Below, piece after piece: positions 36,705 through 43,855 of a stretch of DNA of 64,000 nucleotides; the stretch's first letter is position 1; each line of letters begins with the position of its first letter. The stretch covers positions 1 to 64,000 of the forward strand of contig CAUJCT010000002.1 of assembly GCA_963169345.1 (NCBI GenBank), in the 5' to 3' direction. The DNA is from Bacteroidota bacterium (GTDB taxonomy: Bacteria > Bacteroidota > Bacteroidia > NS11-12g > UBA955). The notes under the pieces were generated by a model. The model was given only the letters and a program-made list of their open reading frames with translations, was not told where the DNA came from and did no database searches. The position numbers and the translations under genes are program-made.

Positions 36705-37169
36705 TTAAACATTTGCTTTTTCTGCACTTCGTTTCTTAAAGTAAGAATCAAAAAAAGCACTAATTAAAAACAAATATAAAAACCCAATTAAAGTATAATT
36801 AAAAATAAAATTCAAAGCATTCTCATTATCATGTAAATCGACATTATATTTCGAAATCATAATTATAGAAAACACTTCCCCACCAATAATAAACAATGAG
36901 ATAAGTACAAAAAAATAATAAATATAAATATATTTACTATAATACTCAAAGAAAATTTTCACACTCCAAATCAATATAAAACAAAGTATTAGATTAAATA
37001 AAATAGTAAAGTCATACAAATTACTTTGCACAACATTAAATGGAAGTGAATACTCATAAATATTTATTAACATTAAACTTCGATCAAGCAAAATTGCGAG
37101 TATAAAAGCAACCACTATTGATGGAATAACTAGTAATTTACAAAAATGCTTATTATTATCTTTCTTCAA
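36705..37169 (-). CDS. Small polytopic membrane protein of unknown function
   Basis: 154 aa with four hydrophobic segments (about 12-32, 50-70, 78-98, 122-142; for example LLVIPSIVVAFILAILL, YIYYFFVLISLFIIGGEV). The start is TTG at 37169; no ATG lies near it. It sits 14 bp downstream of the 134-aa membrane protein gene, so the two are likely co-transcribed. No family recognised. Confidence 0.6.
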   Translation of the reverse strand: MKKDNNKHFCKLLVIPSIVVAFILAILLDRSLMLINIYEYSLPFNVVQSNLYDFTILFNLILCFILIWSVKIFFEYYSKYIYIYYFFVLISLFIIGGEVFSIIMISKYNVDLHDNENALNFIFNYTLIGFLYLFLISAFFDSYFKKRSAEKANV

Positions 37170-37183
37170 TATTCTTAATATTA

Positions 37184-37588
37184 TTATACCCTTTGTCCTA
37201 CCCCCCCTGATGTCTTTGTCAAATATATTACTACAAGTATACTAAAACTTAAAACTAACAAAACAAGACCTGATAATAAAATCAACCATCCTAAATTTTT
37301 ATTATATTTCTTTTTTCCTGATTTACTATTAAAATAGGCGTAAATTTTACGATACTTTCTACCCCTTTCAAAGTAAAACAAATTTAGAATCCATAACAGA
37401 GTCGTCATAATAAATCCACCATAAAAATATAAATTAAAATCAAAAGGAATGAACAGACTGGATAATATTAAAATATTTATTGTTACTAATACTGCATAAA
37501 TGTAACTAGCGCCTTCTGAATACATGCCATTATAACTTCGAACATATGACTTGTATATCAAATAATATAAATATTGATAGTAATTCAT
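37184..37588 (-). CDS. Small membrane protein, paralogue of the gene at 45924
   Basis: 134 aa. The N-terminus MNYYQYLYYLIYKSYVR, the YSEGAS motif, two central membrane helices, NLFYFERGRKYRKIYAYFNS, KYNKNLGWLILLSGL and a final membrane helix are all shared in order with the 133-aa protein at 45924-46325. Topology suggests three to four membrane segments in the inner membrane. No known family. Two copies in one island is typical of immunity-like or mobile accessory genes, but function is unknown. Confidence 0.68.
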   Translation of the reverse strand: MNYYQYLYYLIYKSYVRSYNGMYSEGASYIYAVLVTINILILSSLFIPFDFNLYFYGGFIMTTLLWILNLFYFERGRKYRKIYAYFNSKSGKKKYNKNLGWLILLSGLVLLVLSFSILVVIYLTKTSGGVGQRV

Positions 37589-37617
37589 TACAGCTATGAT
37601 ACTATTGACAAAGATAT

Positions 37618-37625
37618 TATATTTG
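37618..37625 (+). promoter_or_regulatory. -7 promoter element for the 37647 gene pair
   Basis: TATATTTG matches TAnnTTTG and ends 21 bp before the ATG at 37647. A clean TTTG at -33 is not seen. It is placed between divergent genes. Confidence 0.5.
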
Positions 37626-37646
37626 GGGAAAGCTTAACAGAAACAA

Positions 37647-38024
37647 ATGAAAGAATTCTCATCTCGAATACTACTTCTTATTTTCTATCTGATTTCTACT
37701 GTGATTCATTCACAAACAGTCAAAACAAACTTCATAGTCATTGACAAGGCAAACAATCTGCCACACTCCAATGAACTTTTTGCAAAATTGGCCTCAGTAT
37801 TGAGTACCAACTACAACCTTAATACTAACAACATAAATAACTTTAAATTAGCTTATCTCTCCAATGCTTCATTTATCTTAAAAATTGACTATTTAAACTA
37901 TTGCAGATATATCTGTATCATATCGGATTCGCTGCCAAAACAACTTATTGATTCTAGTTTAAATATCCAGTCGGGAAGCTGTGCCATGAATGATTCCGTA
38001 CTAAATTTACCACCGGAAACATGA
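37647..38024 (+). CDS. Small secreted protein of unknown function
   Basis: 125 aa with a signal peptide (SSRILLLIFYLISTVIHSQT). No domain was recognised. Its stop overlaps the next ATG by 4 bp (ATGA). The two products could be the halves of one protein split by an old frameshift, or a coupled pair; the clean overlap favours coupling. Confidence 0.6.
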   Translation: MKEFSSRILLLIFYLISTVIHSQTVKTNFIVIDKANNLPHSNELFAKLASVLSTNYNLNTNNINNFKLAYLSNASFILKIDYLNYCRYICIISDSLPKQLIDSSLNIQSGSCAMNDSVLNLPPET

Positions 38025-38332
38025 CCATTGTAATTGACAGAAAATCTAAAAAACTATTAGAATTTAACCGGTTCAAAAATGATAATGATTCCATAGACTT
38101 TACTTCGTTTAACATAGACAGAACAGTTTTTAATGGTTCTGCCTTTGATTATTATTTCCCAATTCAATGGTACTTGAATGGAAATTTAAAATCAAATATC
38201 AGATATGAAAATTCATATATTTATCTTACAAAATACGATTCAAGCGGAAATTTAAAATCTCTATTGATATATCAAATGCTTAGTGACGAATATGGCCCCA
38301 ATTGCATCCTGACTAAAGAGATTATCTACTGA
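38021..38332 (+). CDS. Small protein of unknown function, coupled to upstream gene
   Basis: 103 aa with no signal peptide of its own. It contains YFPIQWYLNGNLKSNIRYEN and KYDSSGNLKSLLIYQ, reminiscent of MORN/YwqK-type 'G-L' beta repeats (compare the gene at 43490). If the first gene's product is secreted, a leaderless partner is odd, which supports the possibility that both once formed a single secreted protein. Confidence 0.5.
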   Translation: MTIVIDRKSKKLLEFNRFKNDNDSIDFTSFNIDRTVFNGSAFDYYFPIQWYLNGNLKSNIRYENSYIYLTKYDSSGNLKSLLIYQMLSDEYGPNCILTKEIIY

Positions 38333-38337
38333 AAAAA

Positions 38338-38351
38338 CCATGATTTCATGG
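38338..38351 (-). terminator. Hairpin terminator candidate for the 38415 gene
   Basis: CCATG (38338-38342) and CATGG (38347-38351) can pair. On the minus strand the hairpin is followed by six T. The short 5-bp stem makes it weak. It lies between the convergent genes ending at 38332 and 38415. Confidence 0.35.
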
Positions 38352-38414
38352 GACTTCTAAGCACTAACTCCATTAAAAACCAATAGATACTTTAGCCAAT
38401 AAGTTGGCAGAGGA

Positions 38415-39092
38415 TTAATTTCTACATCCATCCAAAATCCTGTATTTTGTCTTAATTATTCGCTTGTAAAACTGTTTATCTGAACCTATAAATTTAGATT
38501 TTACTCTTATTGCTTTTGGCCCAATTGCTTTTAAATACTGTGGCATGTACCTGTTTAATTCCAAGTCAATAAATCGCAAAACTTTTCCAGGCTTCAATAC
38601 TATCCACTCAGTTGCAAGAACACTGTCTATGACTTTAACTTCTATACCTATTATGGAATCTTTAAATAATAGAATTTTCTTGTTCTGCTTACCCACTTGT
38701 ACAGTTGACTGACCCACTAGACTAAATGTAAGACTTTGTGCTACTTCAATTCCATTCGATATTTTATTATTTCTTGACAATGCAATATTGCTTGTATCTA
38801 TTGCAAAATCATTTCTATGAATCAGATTCGACTCAATATATTCATAAACTGTAAATGTATCCAAAACCCAATTCTGGGAAAGCCTATACTTATTTTTAAA
38901 TTTTGTCACAGATCCGCTTATTTCTGAGTTAAGAGTATTCAAATCCGTGTGAAGTTTAATTCTAAATTTTCCGCTACTGTCAATCACCAAAGTCTCATAA
39001 ACATATCTACTTTTCTGAGAAACGTATTCTTTACCATGTTTAATTTTACAAGCCGCAGCAAACAATAGTATGATAAAATATATAGCTCTCAT
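38415..39092 (-). CDS. Lipoprotein of unknown function
   Basis: 225 aa from ATG 39092, chosen because MRAIYFIILLFAAACKIKHG is a lipoprotein signal (lipobox AAAC). The frame is open to 39173, but that extension is not signal-like. The body is beta-rich (YVYETLVIDSSGKFRIKLHT; KKILLFKDSIIGIEVKVIDS). No family recognised. Confidence 0.6.
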   Translation of the reverse strand: MRAIYFIILLFAAACKIKHGKEYVSQKSRYVYETLVIDSSGKFRIKLHTDLNTLNSEISGSVTKFKNKYRLSQNWVLDTFTVYEYIESNLIHRNDFAIDTSNIALSRNNKISNGIEVAQSLTFSLVGQSTVQVGKQNKKILLFKDSIIGIEVKVIDSVLATEWIVLKPGKVLRFIDLELNRYMPQYLKAIGPKAIRVKSKFIGSDKQFYKRIIKTKYRILDGCRN

Positions 39093-39258
39093 ATTTATAT
39101 GTTCAGGAAACTTCAGAGGATATGATAAATTCAAGTCAAATAGCTTAGCAAACCAACTCATGAAGTAGTCCACATAACCTGAAACAAAAATAAATTATTT
39201 CCTCAAAAAATAGAGAAGTGGAAATTTGAGACTAATCCAGAAATCAATAACAACATGT

Positions 39259-40353
39259 TTACCAATTTAAGACATAATGAGTGCTTCTTCCACCTGAACT
39301 TGCTTTTAATAATATCCCTTTATTGACCAAATCCGTTATATCTCTCAATGCAGTATCTTGTGAAGTTCCGGTCATCTTAGCCCATTTGGAAGTTGTAAGA
39401 TTTCCCTCAAAATTAAACATGAGTTTATTGAGTATTTTAAGCTGACGTTCATTACTTATCAATCCTGCATGTTGTATCCAAAACTGATGCTTTTTGACTA
39501 CTTTGTCTATAACGGTATTAGAAGAGCGTATAGCATTCTTCAAACATTCAAGAAACCAGACTATCCATTCGGTAATATCTAAATAGCCTTTTTGTGTTCG
39601 TTCCAAAATTTTATAATACGATTTTCTTTCATTCATTATCTGTGCCGACATACTGTAAAAACGTTGGTTTACACCATCCGCTTTAGACAATTGCATATCG
39701 GTAATAGCTCTAGCTATACGCCCATTTCCATCATCAAAAGGATGCACAGTTACAAACCACAAATGTGCAATTGCAGCTATTAAAATTGGGTCTAAATTAG
39801 AATCTTTATTAAACCAACCTATAAATTGCTTCATTTCCTTTTCCAAAAGCTCCGCTTTAGGCGCTTCGTAATGCACTTTTTCTTTGCCCATAGCACCCGA
39901 AACAACTTGCATATCGCCTGTGCGCCATTGGGCTACTTCAATTTTATACATGCCGCTTCTTCCGGTTGGAAATAAAGCAGCGTGCCAAGCAAACAGCCTC
40001 TCCTTATTCAGTGTTTTGTCATTGTTTTGGGTTGCATTCAGCATCATTTCTACAACACCCTCGATATGCCTGTCTGAATGTTGAAGGCCTGAATCTTTTA
40101 AACCTAATCTGGTAGCTATCGACGAACGAACCTGTTCCGGATTTAATATTTCCCCTTCTATTTCCGAAGATTGAACCACATCTTGAATCAGTGTTTCCAA
40201 ATTTGCTTCATCTTTCAATTCAAAACCAAGCAATTCAACTTTACCCATAAGTTTACCTTGCAAATGCCTGACTTCGCTTAAAAGTCCGATAAATGCCCCT
40301 TCATTCCATTGAAATTGAGTCCAGTTCTTAATTTGATGAATATAGGTTGCCAT
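39259..40353 (-). CDS. Fic-family protein (class II, DUF4172-Fic-wHTH)
   Basis: 364 aa from ATG 40353. An N-terminal DUF4172-type region (YIHQIKNWTQFQWNEGAFIG) is followed by the inhibitory motif SSEIEGE, which fits (S/T)xxxE(G/N) of class II Fic proteins. The Fic core motif HPFDDGNGRIAR is complete, so AMP transfer (or other NMP transfer) to a protein is plausible once inhibition is relieved. The C-terminal winged helix (LTTSKWAKMTGTSQDTALRD) suggests DNA binding and autoregulation. It stands alone upstream of a symmetric set of TGCGG/CCGCA boxes. Confidence 0.9.
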   Translation of the reverse strand: MATYIHQIKNWTQFQWNEGAFIGLLSEVRHLQGKLMGKVELLGFELKDEANLETLIQDVVQSSEIEGEILNPEQVRSSIATRLGLKDSGLQHSDRHIEGVVEMMLNATQNNDKTLNKERLFAWHAALFPTGRSGMYKIEVAQWRTGDMQVVSGAMGKEKVHYEAPKAELLEKEMKQFIGWFNKDSNLDPILIAAIAHLWFVTVHPFDDGNGRIARAITDMQLSKADGVNQRFYSMSAQIMNERKSYYKILERTQKGYLDITEWIVWFLECLKNAIRSSNTVIDKVVKKHQFWIQHAGLISNERQLKILNKLMFNFEGNLTTSKWAKMTGTSQDTALRDITDLVNKGILLKASSGGRSTHYVLNW

Positions 40354-40367
40354 CACAATTTAAATTA

Positions 40368-40430
40368 TGCGGCAAATATACGAATTATTCTCCGCATTTT
40401 TTGCGGTGATTATGTTAAATTTTCTCCGCA
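40368..40430 (-). promoter_or_regulatory. Promoter and symmetric operator of the Fic gene
   Basis: TATATTTG on the minus strand (40380-40373) is a consensus -7 element. Four boxes surround it: TGCGG 40368-40372, CCGCA 40392-40396, TGCGG 40402-40406, CCGCA 40426-40430. Their spacing (19, 5, 19 bp) is exactly symmetric about 40399. This looks like a site for a dimer of dimers overlapping the promoter. The wHTH of the Fic protein is the obvious candidate binder. Confidence 0.6.
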
Positions 40431-40591
40431 ATGATATTCTATGCCATACAAGCACCTCGATATTTAAGCTAAATTTCAAACAAAAAAGATTTGGCTGGAG
40501 CGATTTGAATTGCATTAACGACTTAATGAATACTTCAGTTCTTACATTATTGAGCGCAAATAATAATAACTTCACCATAAGCTTCAATTAG

Positions 40592-40807
40592 GTAATTAAC
40601 TAAACTTATAACATAAGTATTGGGATGAAGACGGAAGCTATGGAGCAATGATCCGTTATAGAGCCTCACTGATATACTTGCGATGCTAAAGGAAATACCA
40701 ATATGGCCTTGCAGATAAAAAGTATATCTTTGTTTTAATGGATGTGTATTTCAAAGTGGGCATACATTTTAGCGATACAAAAACAATCATACTAAACCCT
40801 TAATAAT
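40592..40807 (+). pseudogene. Gene debris including the 3' tail of a lost gene
   Basis: A frame open from an in-frame TAA near 40697 ends at 40803 with KKYIFVLMDVYFKVGIHFSD followed by TKTIILNP, only a few bases before the ATG at 40808. The same SDTKTIILNP tail precedes the paralogous gene at 42897. Further upstream, another frame reads YWDEDGSYGAMIRYRASLIY. These look like fragments of a protein formerly encoded directly upstream of the 173-aa gene. Confidence 0.45.
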
Positions 40808-41329
40808 ATGAGTAGAAGTAGTGCAGCAATATACTTTTGTTTTAGAGAAATTGTTATCCAAGCTGAATTTATTGAATTAATGGCACACTATCTTGCAAGA
40901 GAGATGGAGAGCAATGGAATACAAAACTACAGTCAGGGCATGCAAGTCATGTATAATATGTCCATTGAATTTTTAACCGGAGATCCTTTTTGGGGGGGAG
41001 GGGATAATTTATACACTTTAAATTGTATAGAAACAACTCAAGACAAGTCAGAATTTACCACACTTGTGAATTCCACTAAATCGATTATATCTAATATTGG
41101 AGAAGAAATTTCTGTCTCCACTCTTCTGGCAATAGAAATTCAAAATAAACCGGATATAAGTTTAAGAGAACAATGGAGCAAATCAGTCAAAACCAGGAGT
41201 CTAAACAATTTGCTGGAAGCAACACTAAAACTTGTCCATGATGAAAGTTATGAAGGTATGTGGGCTGTTTTTGAAGGTTGGGAGGATGATTTTGGTGGTA
41301 AGGGAAATACAGAATTAACCATCTTATAA
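40808..41329 (+). CDS. Putative immunity-like cytoplasmic protein, paralogue of 42897 gene
   Basis: 173 aa, no signal peptide. By eye about 65% identical to the 171-aa protein at 42897-43412, with the same start MSRS, AEFIELMAHYLAREMESNGI, FLTGDP, SNIGEEISVSTLLAIEIQNK, and the same end WEDDFGGKGNTELTIL. Similarity extends into both flanks at the DNA level, so a whole cassette was duplicated. No family recognised. Its place behind the tail of another gene, and its duplication, fit an immunity gene following a toxin C-terminus, but no toxin is present. Confidence 0.65.
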   Translation: MSRSSAAIYFCFREIVIQAEFIELMAHYLAREMESNGIQNYSQGMQVMYNMSIEFLTGDPFWGGGDNLYTLNCIETTQDKSEFTTLVNSTKSIISNIGEEISVSTLLAIEIQNKPDISLREQWSKSVKTRSLNNLLEATLKLVHDESYEGMWAVFEGWEDDFGGKGNTELTIL

Positions 41330-41535
41330 TCCAAACAAAGTGGGAAATGCCCTGTTGTCTTATACAGCTGATATATTGGACAAATTAAAAAATTAAATTT
41401 ATCATACAATAGAAAGATGAAACAGTGTGTTAAACAAGTAAAAATTACACAAGGAAACAAATCTAAACTATATTTACACCCAGTCAAAAAAAGTAGCTTT
41501 GTACATGGTCAATTAAGATTTATAAAGCTTTGGTT

Positions 41536-42132
41536 TCAGGAACGGGCAAATGCCAGGAGTTGGCTATAATCGCCTTTGTCGGCTGCCTTTATGGCCCTTA
41601 GGTAAGCCGAACGAGCTTCTCCTTCGCCTGAAAGATTGGCAGCCCCCCAGGTGAAAACAGGCAGTTTGTAAATTTTCTCTATGATAATATCGGCCATAAG
41701 ACGGCTATGCCTGCCATTGCCATTGGCAAAACTATGAATGCTAACAAGGCGATGTTTGAACCTCACTGCAATTTCATCGGGTGAATAGGTATTGTTTTCA
41801 GTCCAGTATCGGACATCATCCAGCAAGTATTTAAGTTCTGCGGGTATTTGCCATTTATCTATTCCAATGTTCTTGTTGGTTTTACGAAACTCACCCGCCC
41901 ATGCCCATACATTGGCATACATGCGCCTATGCAGCATCCGTACAAATTCCTCTGTAAATACCTTGTCCCACTTAAATGACCGCCCCATTGCCCACTGCAC
42001 AGCCTGTTCTATGTTTTGCTGCTCAAATTCGTCCAGCTCGCTACGGGTAGCTATAGTAGGTATAAGCAGTCCTTCTTTTTCCTCTTCATCTATGGGAGTT
42101 TGACCATCTATGTACTCTAAATCTAATCCCAT
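41536..42132 (-). CDS. Mobile mystery protein B (Fic family)
   Basis: 198 aa. N-terminal LDLEYIDGQTPIDEEEKEGL followed by the Fic fold typical of mobile mystery protein B (TIGR02613). The motif reads HSFANGNGRHSRLMAD, so the usual HPFx(D/E)GNGR has Ser for Pro and Asn for the acidic metal ligand. It overlaps mobile mystery protein A by 10 bp, the invariable partner of this family, which is associated with mobile DNA. Canonical AMPylation is uncertain because of the altered motif. Confidence 0.88.
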   Translation of the reverse strand: MGLDLEYIDGQTPIDEEEKEGLLIPTIATRSELDEFEQQNIEQAVQWAMGRSFKWDKVFTEEFVRMLHRRMYANVWAWAGEFRKTNKNIGIDKWQIPAELKYLLDDVRYWTENNTYSPDEIAVRFKHRLVSIHSFANGNGRHSRLMADIIIEKIYKLPVFTWGAANLSGEGEARSAYLRAIKAADKGDYSQLLAFARS

Positions 42133-42581
42133 AACATTTTAGGCATTTCATTTTGAATGGCTTTTGCCCTTTCTTTGATGGCGGCTTGAATTCTCTTTTT
42201 TGAGTTGGCTTGATTTTCCAGCTTCATGGAGTTGGCGGTTCGCATGACAATTTGCGCAGCCAATTCGGTGGCCCTCTTTTCAATTAGAGCATCCAGCGAA
42301 CCTTCATTGGGAACAAAGCCATACACTAACTGCATATCCATAACACGCGCAATTTCCCTTAGTGACCTGATCGTTATAGAGCCTTCTTTTTCCCGCTTTT
42401 CAATATCCATAACGCCTTGTTTTGAAACATTCAACTTGTTGCCCAACTGTTGCATAGACATACCAATTGCGGTGCGAATGGCTTTTATCCATCCTGTAGG
42501 CGGCACTGCCACTTTTTTGAGCGCAGCAAAGCTTAGCATTTTGCTATTAAGCTGTTGCAATTGAAGAGATTTCTTGTTCAT
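42123..42581 (-). CDS. Mobile mystery protein A (Xre-type HTH)
   Basis: 152 aa. An N-terminal helical region is followed by an HTH_3 domain at about 34-95 (GWIKAIRTAIGMSMQQLGNK, LNVSKQGVMDIEKREKEGSI, TIRSLREIARVMDMQLVYGF). A basic C-terminal helix follows. Length, order and overlap with the Fic gene match the mobile mystery A/B pair (TIGR02612/02613). Four operator-like repeats precede it, so it is probably an autorepressor, in the manner of a toxin-antitoxin-like module. Confidence 0.88.
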   Translation of the reverse strand: MNKKSLQLQQLNSKMLSFAALKKVAVPPTGWIKAIRTAIGMSMQQLGNKLNVSKQGVMDIEKREKEGSITIRSLREIARVMDMQLVYGFVPNEGSLDALIEKRATELAAQIVMRTANSMKLENQANSKKRIQAAIKERAKAIQNEMPKMLWD

Positions 42582-42584
42582 AAA

Positions 42585-42705
42585 GTAAAGTTATATATTG
42601 ACTTTTACAAAGCAAATATAAAGCTATTACTTGACTTATGCAAACTTTTTGTAAAGTTATTACTTGACTTTATAATATTTAGTAAAGCTATAGGTTGACT
42701 ATTTT
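42585..42705 (-). promoter_or_regulatory. Four phased operator repeats upstream of mobile mystery protein A
   Basis: Four direct repeats of about 24 bp with the pattern TAAAG-YTAT-NNNN-TTGACT start at 42585, 42618, 42651 and 42682 (spacing 33, 33 and 31 bp, about three helical turns). The first begins 3 bp before the mmpA ATG, and the second overlaps the -7 element and promoter spacer. The regular phasing suggests cooperative binding on one DNA face by the Xre-type regulator. Confidence 0.78.
42613..42644 (-). promoter_or_regulatory. Promoter of the mobile mystery A/B operon
   Basis: On the minus strand TTTG (42644-42641), a 20-bp spacer, and TATATTTG (42620-42613) fit the Bacteroidota consensus. 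Transcription would start near 42607, inside the first operator repeat, 26 nt before the ATG. Confidence 0.72.
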
Positions 42706-42757
42706 TGTCGCGCAATAAAAAGGTTCCCTTAAAAAAACTTAGAGGACAATAGATTAT

Positions 42758-42765
42758 TATATTTG
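42758..42765 (+). promoter_or_regulatory. -7 promoter element of the 42770 cassette
   Basis: TATATTTG is a perfect TAnnTTTG. It ends 4 bp before the ATG of the 40-aa frame, so that frame would be on an essentially leaderless transcript. No TTTG at -33. Confidence 0.5.
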
Positions 42766-42769
42766 TGGT

Positions 42770-42892
42770 ATGCGTTATTTTACAGATAAAATGAAGCAAG
42801 ATATTTTTGACTATTATTCTTCTTCACATCCAAATCAACAATTAGTTGAACTTTTTTTAAGCGATACAAAAACAATCATACTAAACCCATAA
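42770..42892 (+). CDS. 40-residue peptide sharing a tail with upstream debris of the paralogous cassette
   Basis: The frame starts MRYFTDKMKQDIFDYYSSSH and ends ELFLSDTKTIILNP, 4 bp before the ATG at 42897. The last ten residues and the following DNA are the same as in front of the paralogue at 40808. It may be a real small leaderless protein, or the remaining C-terminal tail of a lost upstream gene now placed behind a promoter. The N-terminal part has no counterpart in the first copy. Confidence 0.4.
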   Translation: MRYFTDKMKQDIFDYYSSSHPNQQLVELFLSDTKTIILNP

Positions 42893-42896
42893 TAAA

Positions 42897-43412
42897 ATGA
42901 GTAGATCAAGAGCAGAAATATTATATGGTAAAAGAGCAATCTATATTCCAGCTGAATTTATTGAATTAATGGCCCATTACCTCGCTAGGGAAATGGAGAG
43001 CAATGGAATACAAAACTATAGTCAAGGAATGACATATTTTTATAAAATGTCAATGGACTTTTTGACTGGTGATCCCCCTTGGGGCGAAAGTTATTACATA
43101 TTAAATGATATAAAAACAAATAATGAAAAGACAGAATTTTCAACATTAATTAATTTAACAATAGCGACAATTTCCTCTATAGGGGAAGAAATTTCCGTTT
43201 CAACCCTTTCGGCAATAGAAATTCAGAATAAACCCATTGCTGATAATAGAGAACAATGGGGCAAGTCGGTAAAAACCAAGAGTCTAAAGAATTTGCTAGA
43301 TTTGACATTAAAGCTTGTCCAAGATGACAGTTTTGAGGATGTTTGGGCCACATTTGAAGGTTGGGAGGATGAATGGGGCGGTAAGGCAAATACAGAATTA
43401 ACCATCTTGTAA
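42897..43412 (+). CDS. Putative immunity-like cytoplasmic protein, second copy
   Basis: 171 aa, no signal peptide, closely related to the 173-aa protein at 40808 (shared IPAEFIELMAHYLAREMESN, IGEEISVSTLSAIEIQNKP, WEDEWGGKANTELTIL). The N-terminal dozen and positions around 70-80 differ most. The DNA after the stop (AATCC-TACAAAGTGGGAAATGC and on) is also conserved with the first copy. It is followed on the same strand by the MORN-like and endonuclease V-like genes. Function unknown; immunity-like by behaviour only. Confidence 0.65.
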   Translation: MSRSRAEILYGKRAIYIPAEFIELMAHYLAREMESNGIQNYSQGMTYFYKMSMDFLTGDPPWGESYYILNDIKTNNEKTEFSTLINLTIATISSIGEEISVSTLSAIEIQNKPIADNREQWGKSVKTKSLKNLLDLTLKLVQDDSFEDVWATFEGWEDEWGGKANTELTIL

Positions 43413-43489
43413 TCCATACAAAGTGGGAAATGCTCAGTTATCTTATTCAACTGATGCTTTGGACAAAATTAAAATATTATTTTTGACCT

Positions 43490-43849
43490 ATGAGCCTAAA
43501 ACAACCTGAAAAAATCCGAGTAGATTTTGACTCCCTAGAACCTTATGGTCAGACAGCGGAGGAATTGTACTCGTATGAAGGCAAGTTATTTTCTGGTTAT
43601 GCAGTCTATGACTACTTCCCGAATTCCACTGACATTGAGTTTGAAAAGGAATTTAAGAATGGACGTGGGATTGGTTGGGAAAACACTTATCATTCTAATG
43701 GGCAGCTAGCTGAAGAAATCTTATGTGTATATGCCACCACTCTTGAATTCAAAGAATATGATGTGAATGGAAATTTAACCAGAAGTGGCAGGGTTGTGTC
43801 TGAAACAGATTATTTGGATATGGTGGAACGATACAAACTTTTAGACTAA
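43490..43849 (+). CDS. YwqK/MORN-like protein, possible antitoxin-type
   Basis: 119 aa, cytoplasmic. Repeating beta units are visible: LYSYEGKLFSGYAVYDYFPN, EKEFKNGRGIGWENTYHSNG, QLAEEILCV and EYDVNGNLTRSG. This is the MORN-variant pattern of YwqK, known as the antitoxin component of YwqJK modules. It is 6 bp upstream of the endonuclease V-like gene, so the two are probably co-translated. No toxin neighbour is seen unless that gene plays the part. Confidence 0.6.
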   Translation: MSLKQPEKIRVDFDSLEPYGQTAEELYSYEGKLFSGYAVYDYFPNSTDIEFEKEFKNGRGIGWENTYHSNGQLAEEILCVYATTLEFKEYDVNGNLTRSGRVVSETDYLDMVERYKLLD

Positions 43850-43855
43850 AATAAA

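Noticed and set aside
40367-40591. 74-codon plus-strand frame starting MRQIYELFSAFF
   Set aside because: It is divergent over the Fic operator, with an opposing frame of similar length; composition is not convincing.
41417-41569. 50-codon plus-strand frame starting MKQCVKQVKI
   Set aside because: It runs antisense into the 3' end of the Fic gene and has no promoter or homologue recognised.
42605-42799. 64-codon minus-strand open frame
   Set aside because: It lies across the operator repeats and promoter of the mobile mystery pair.
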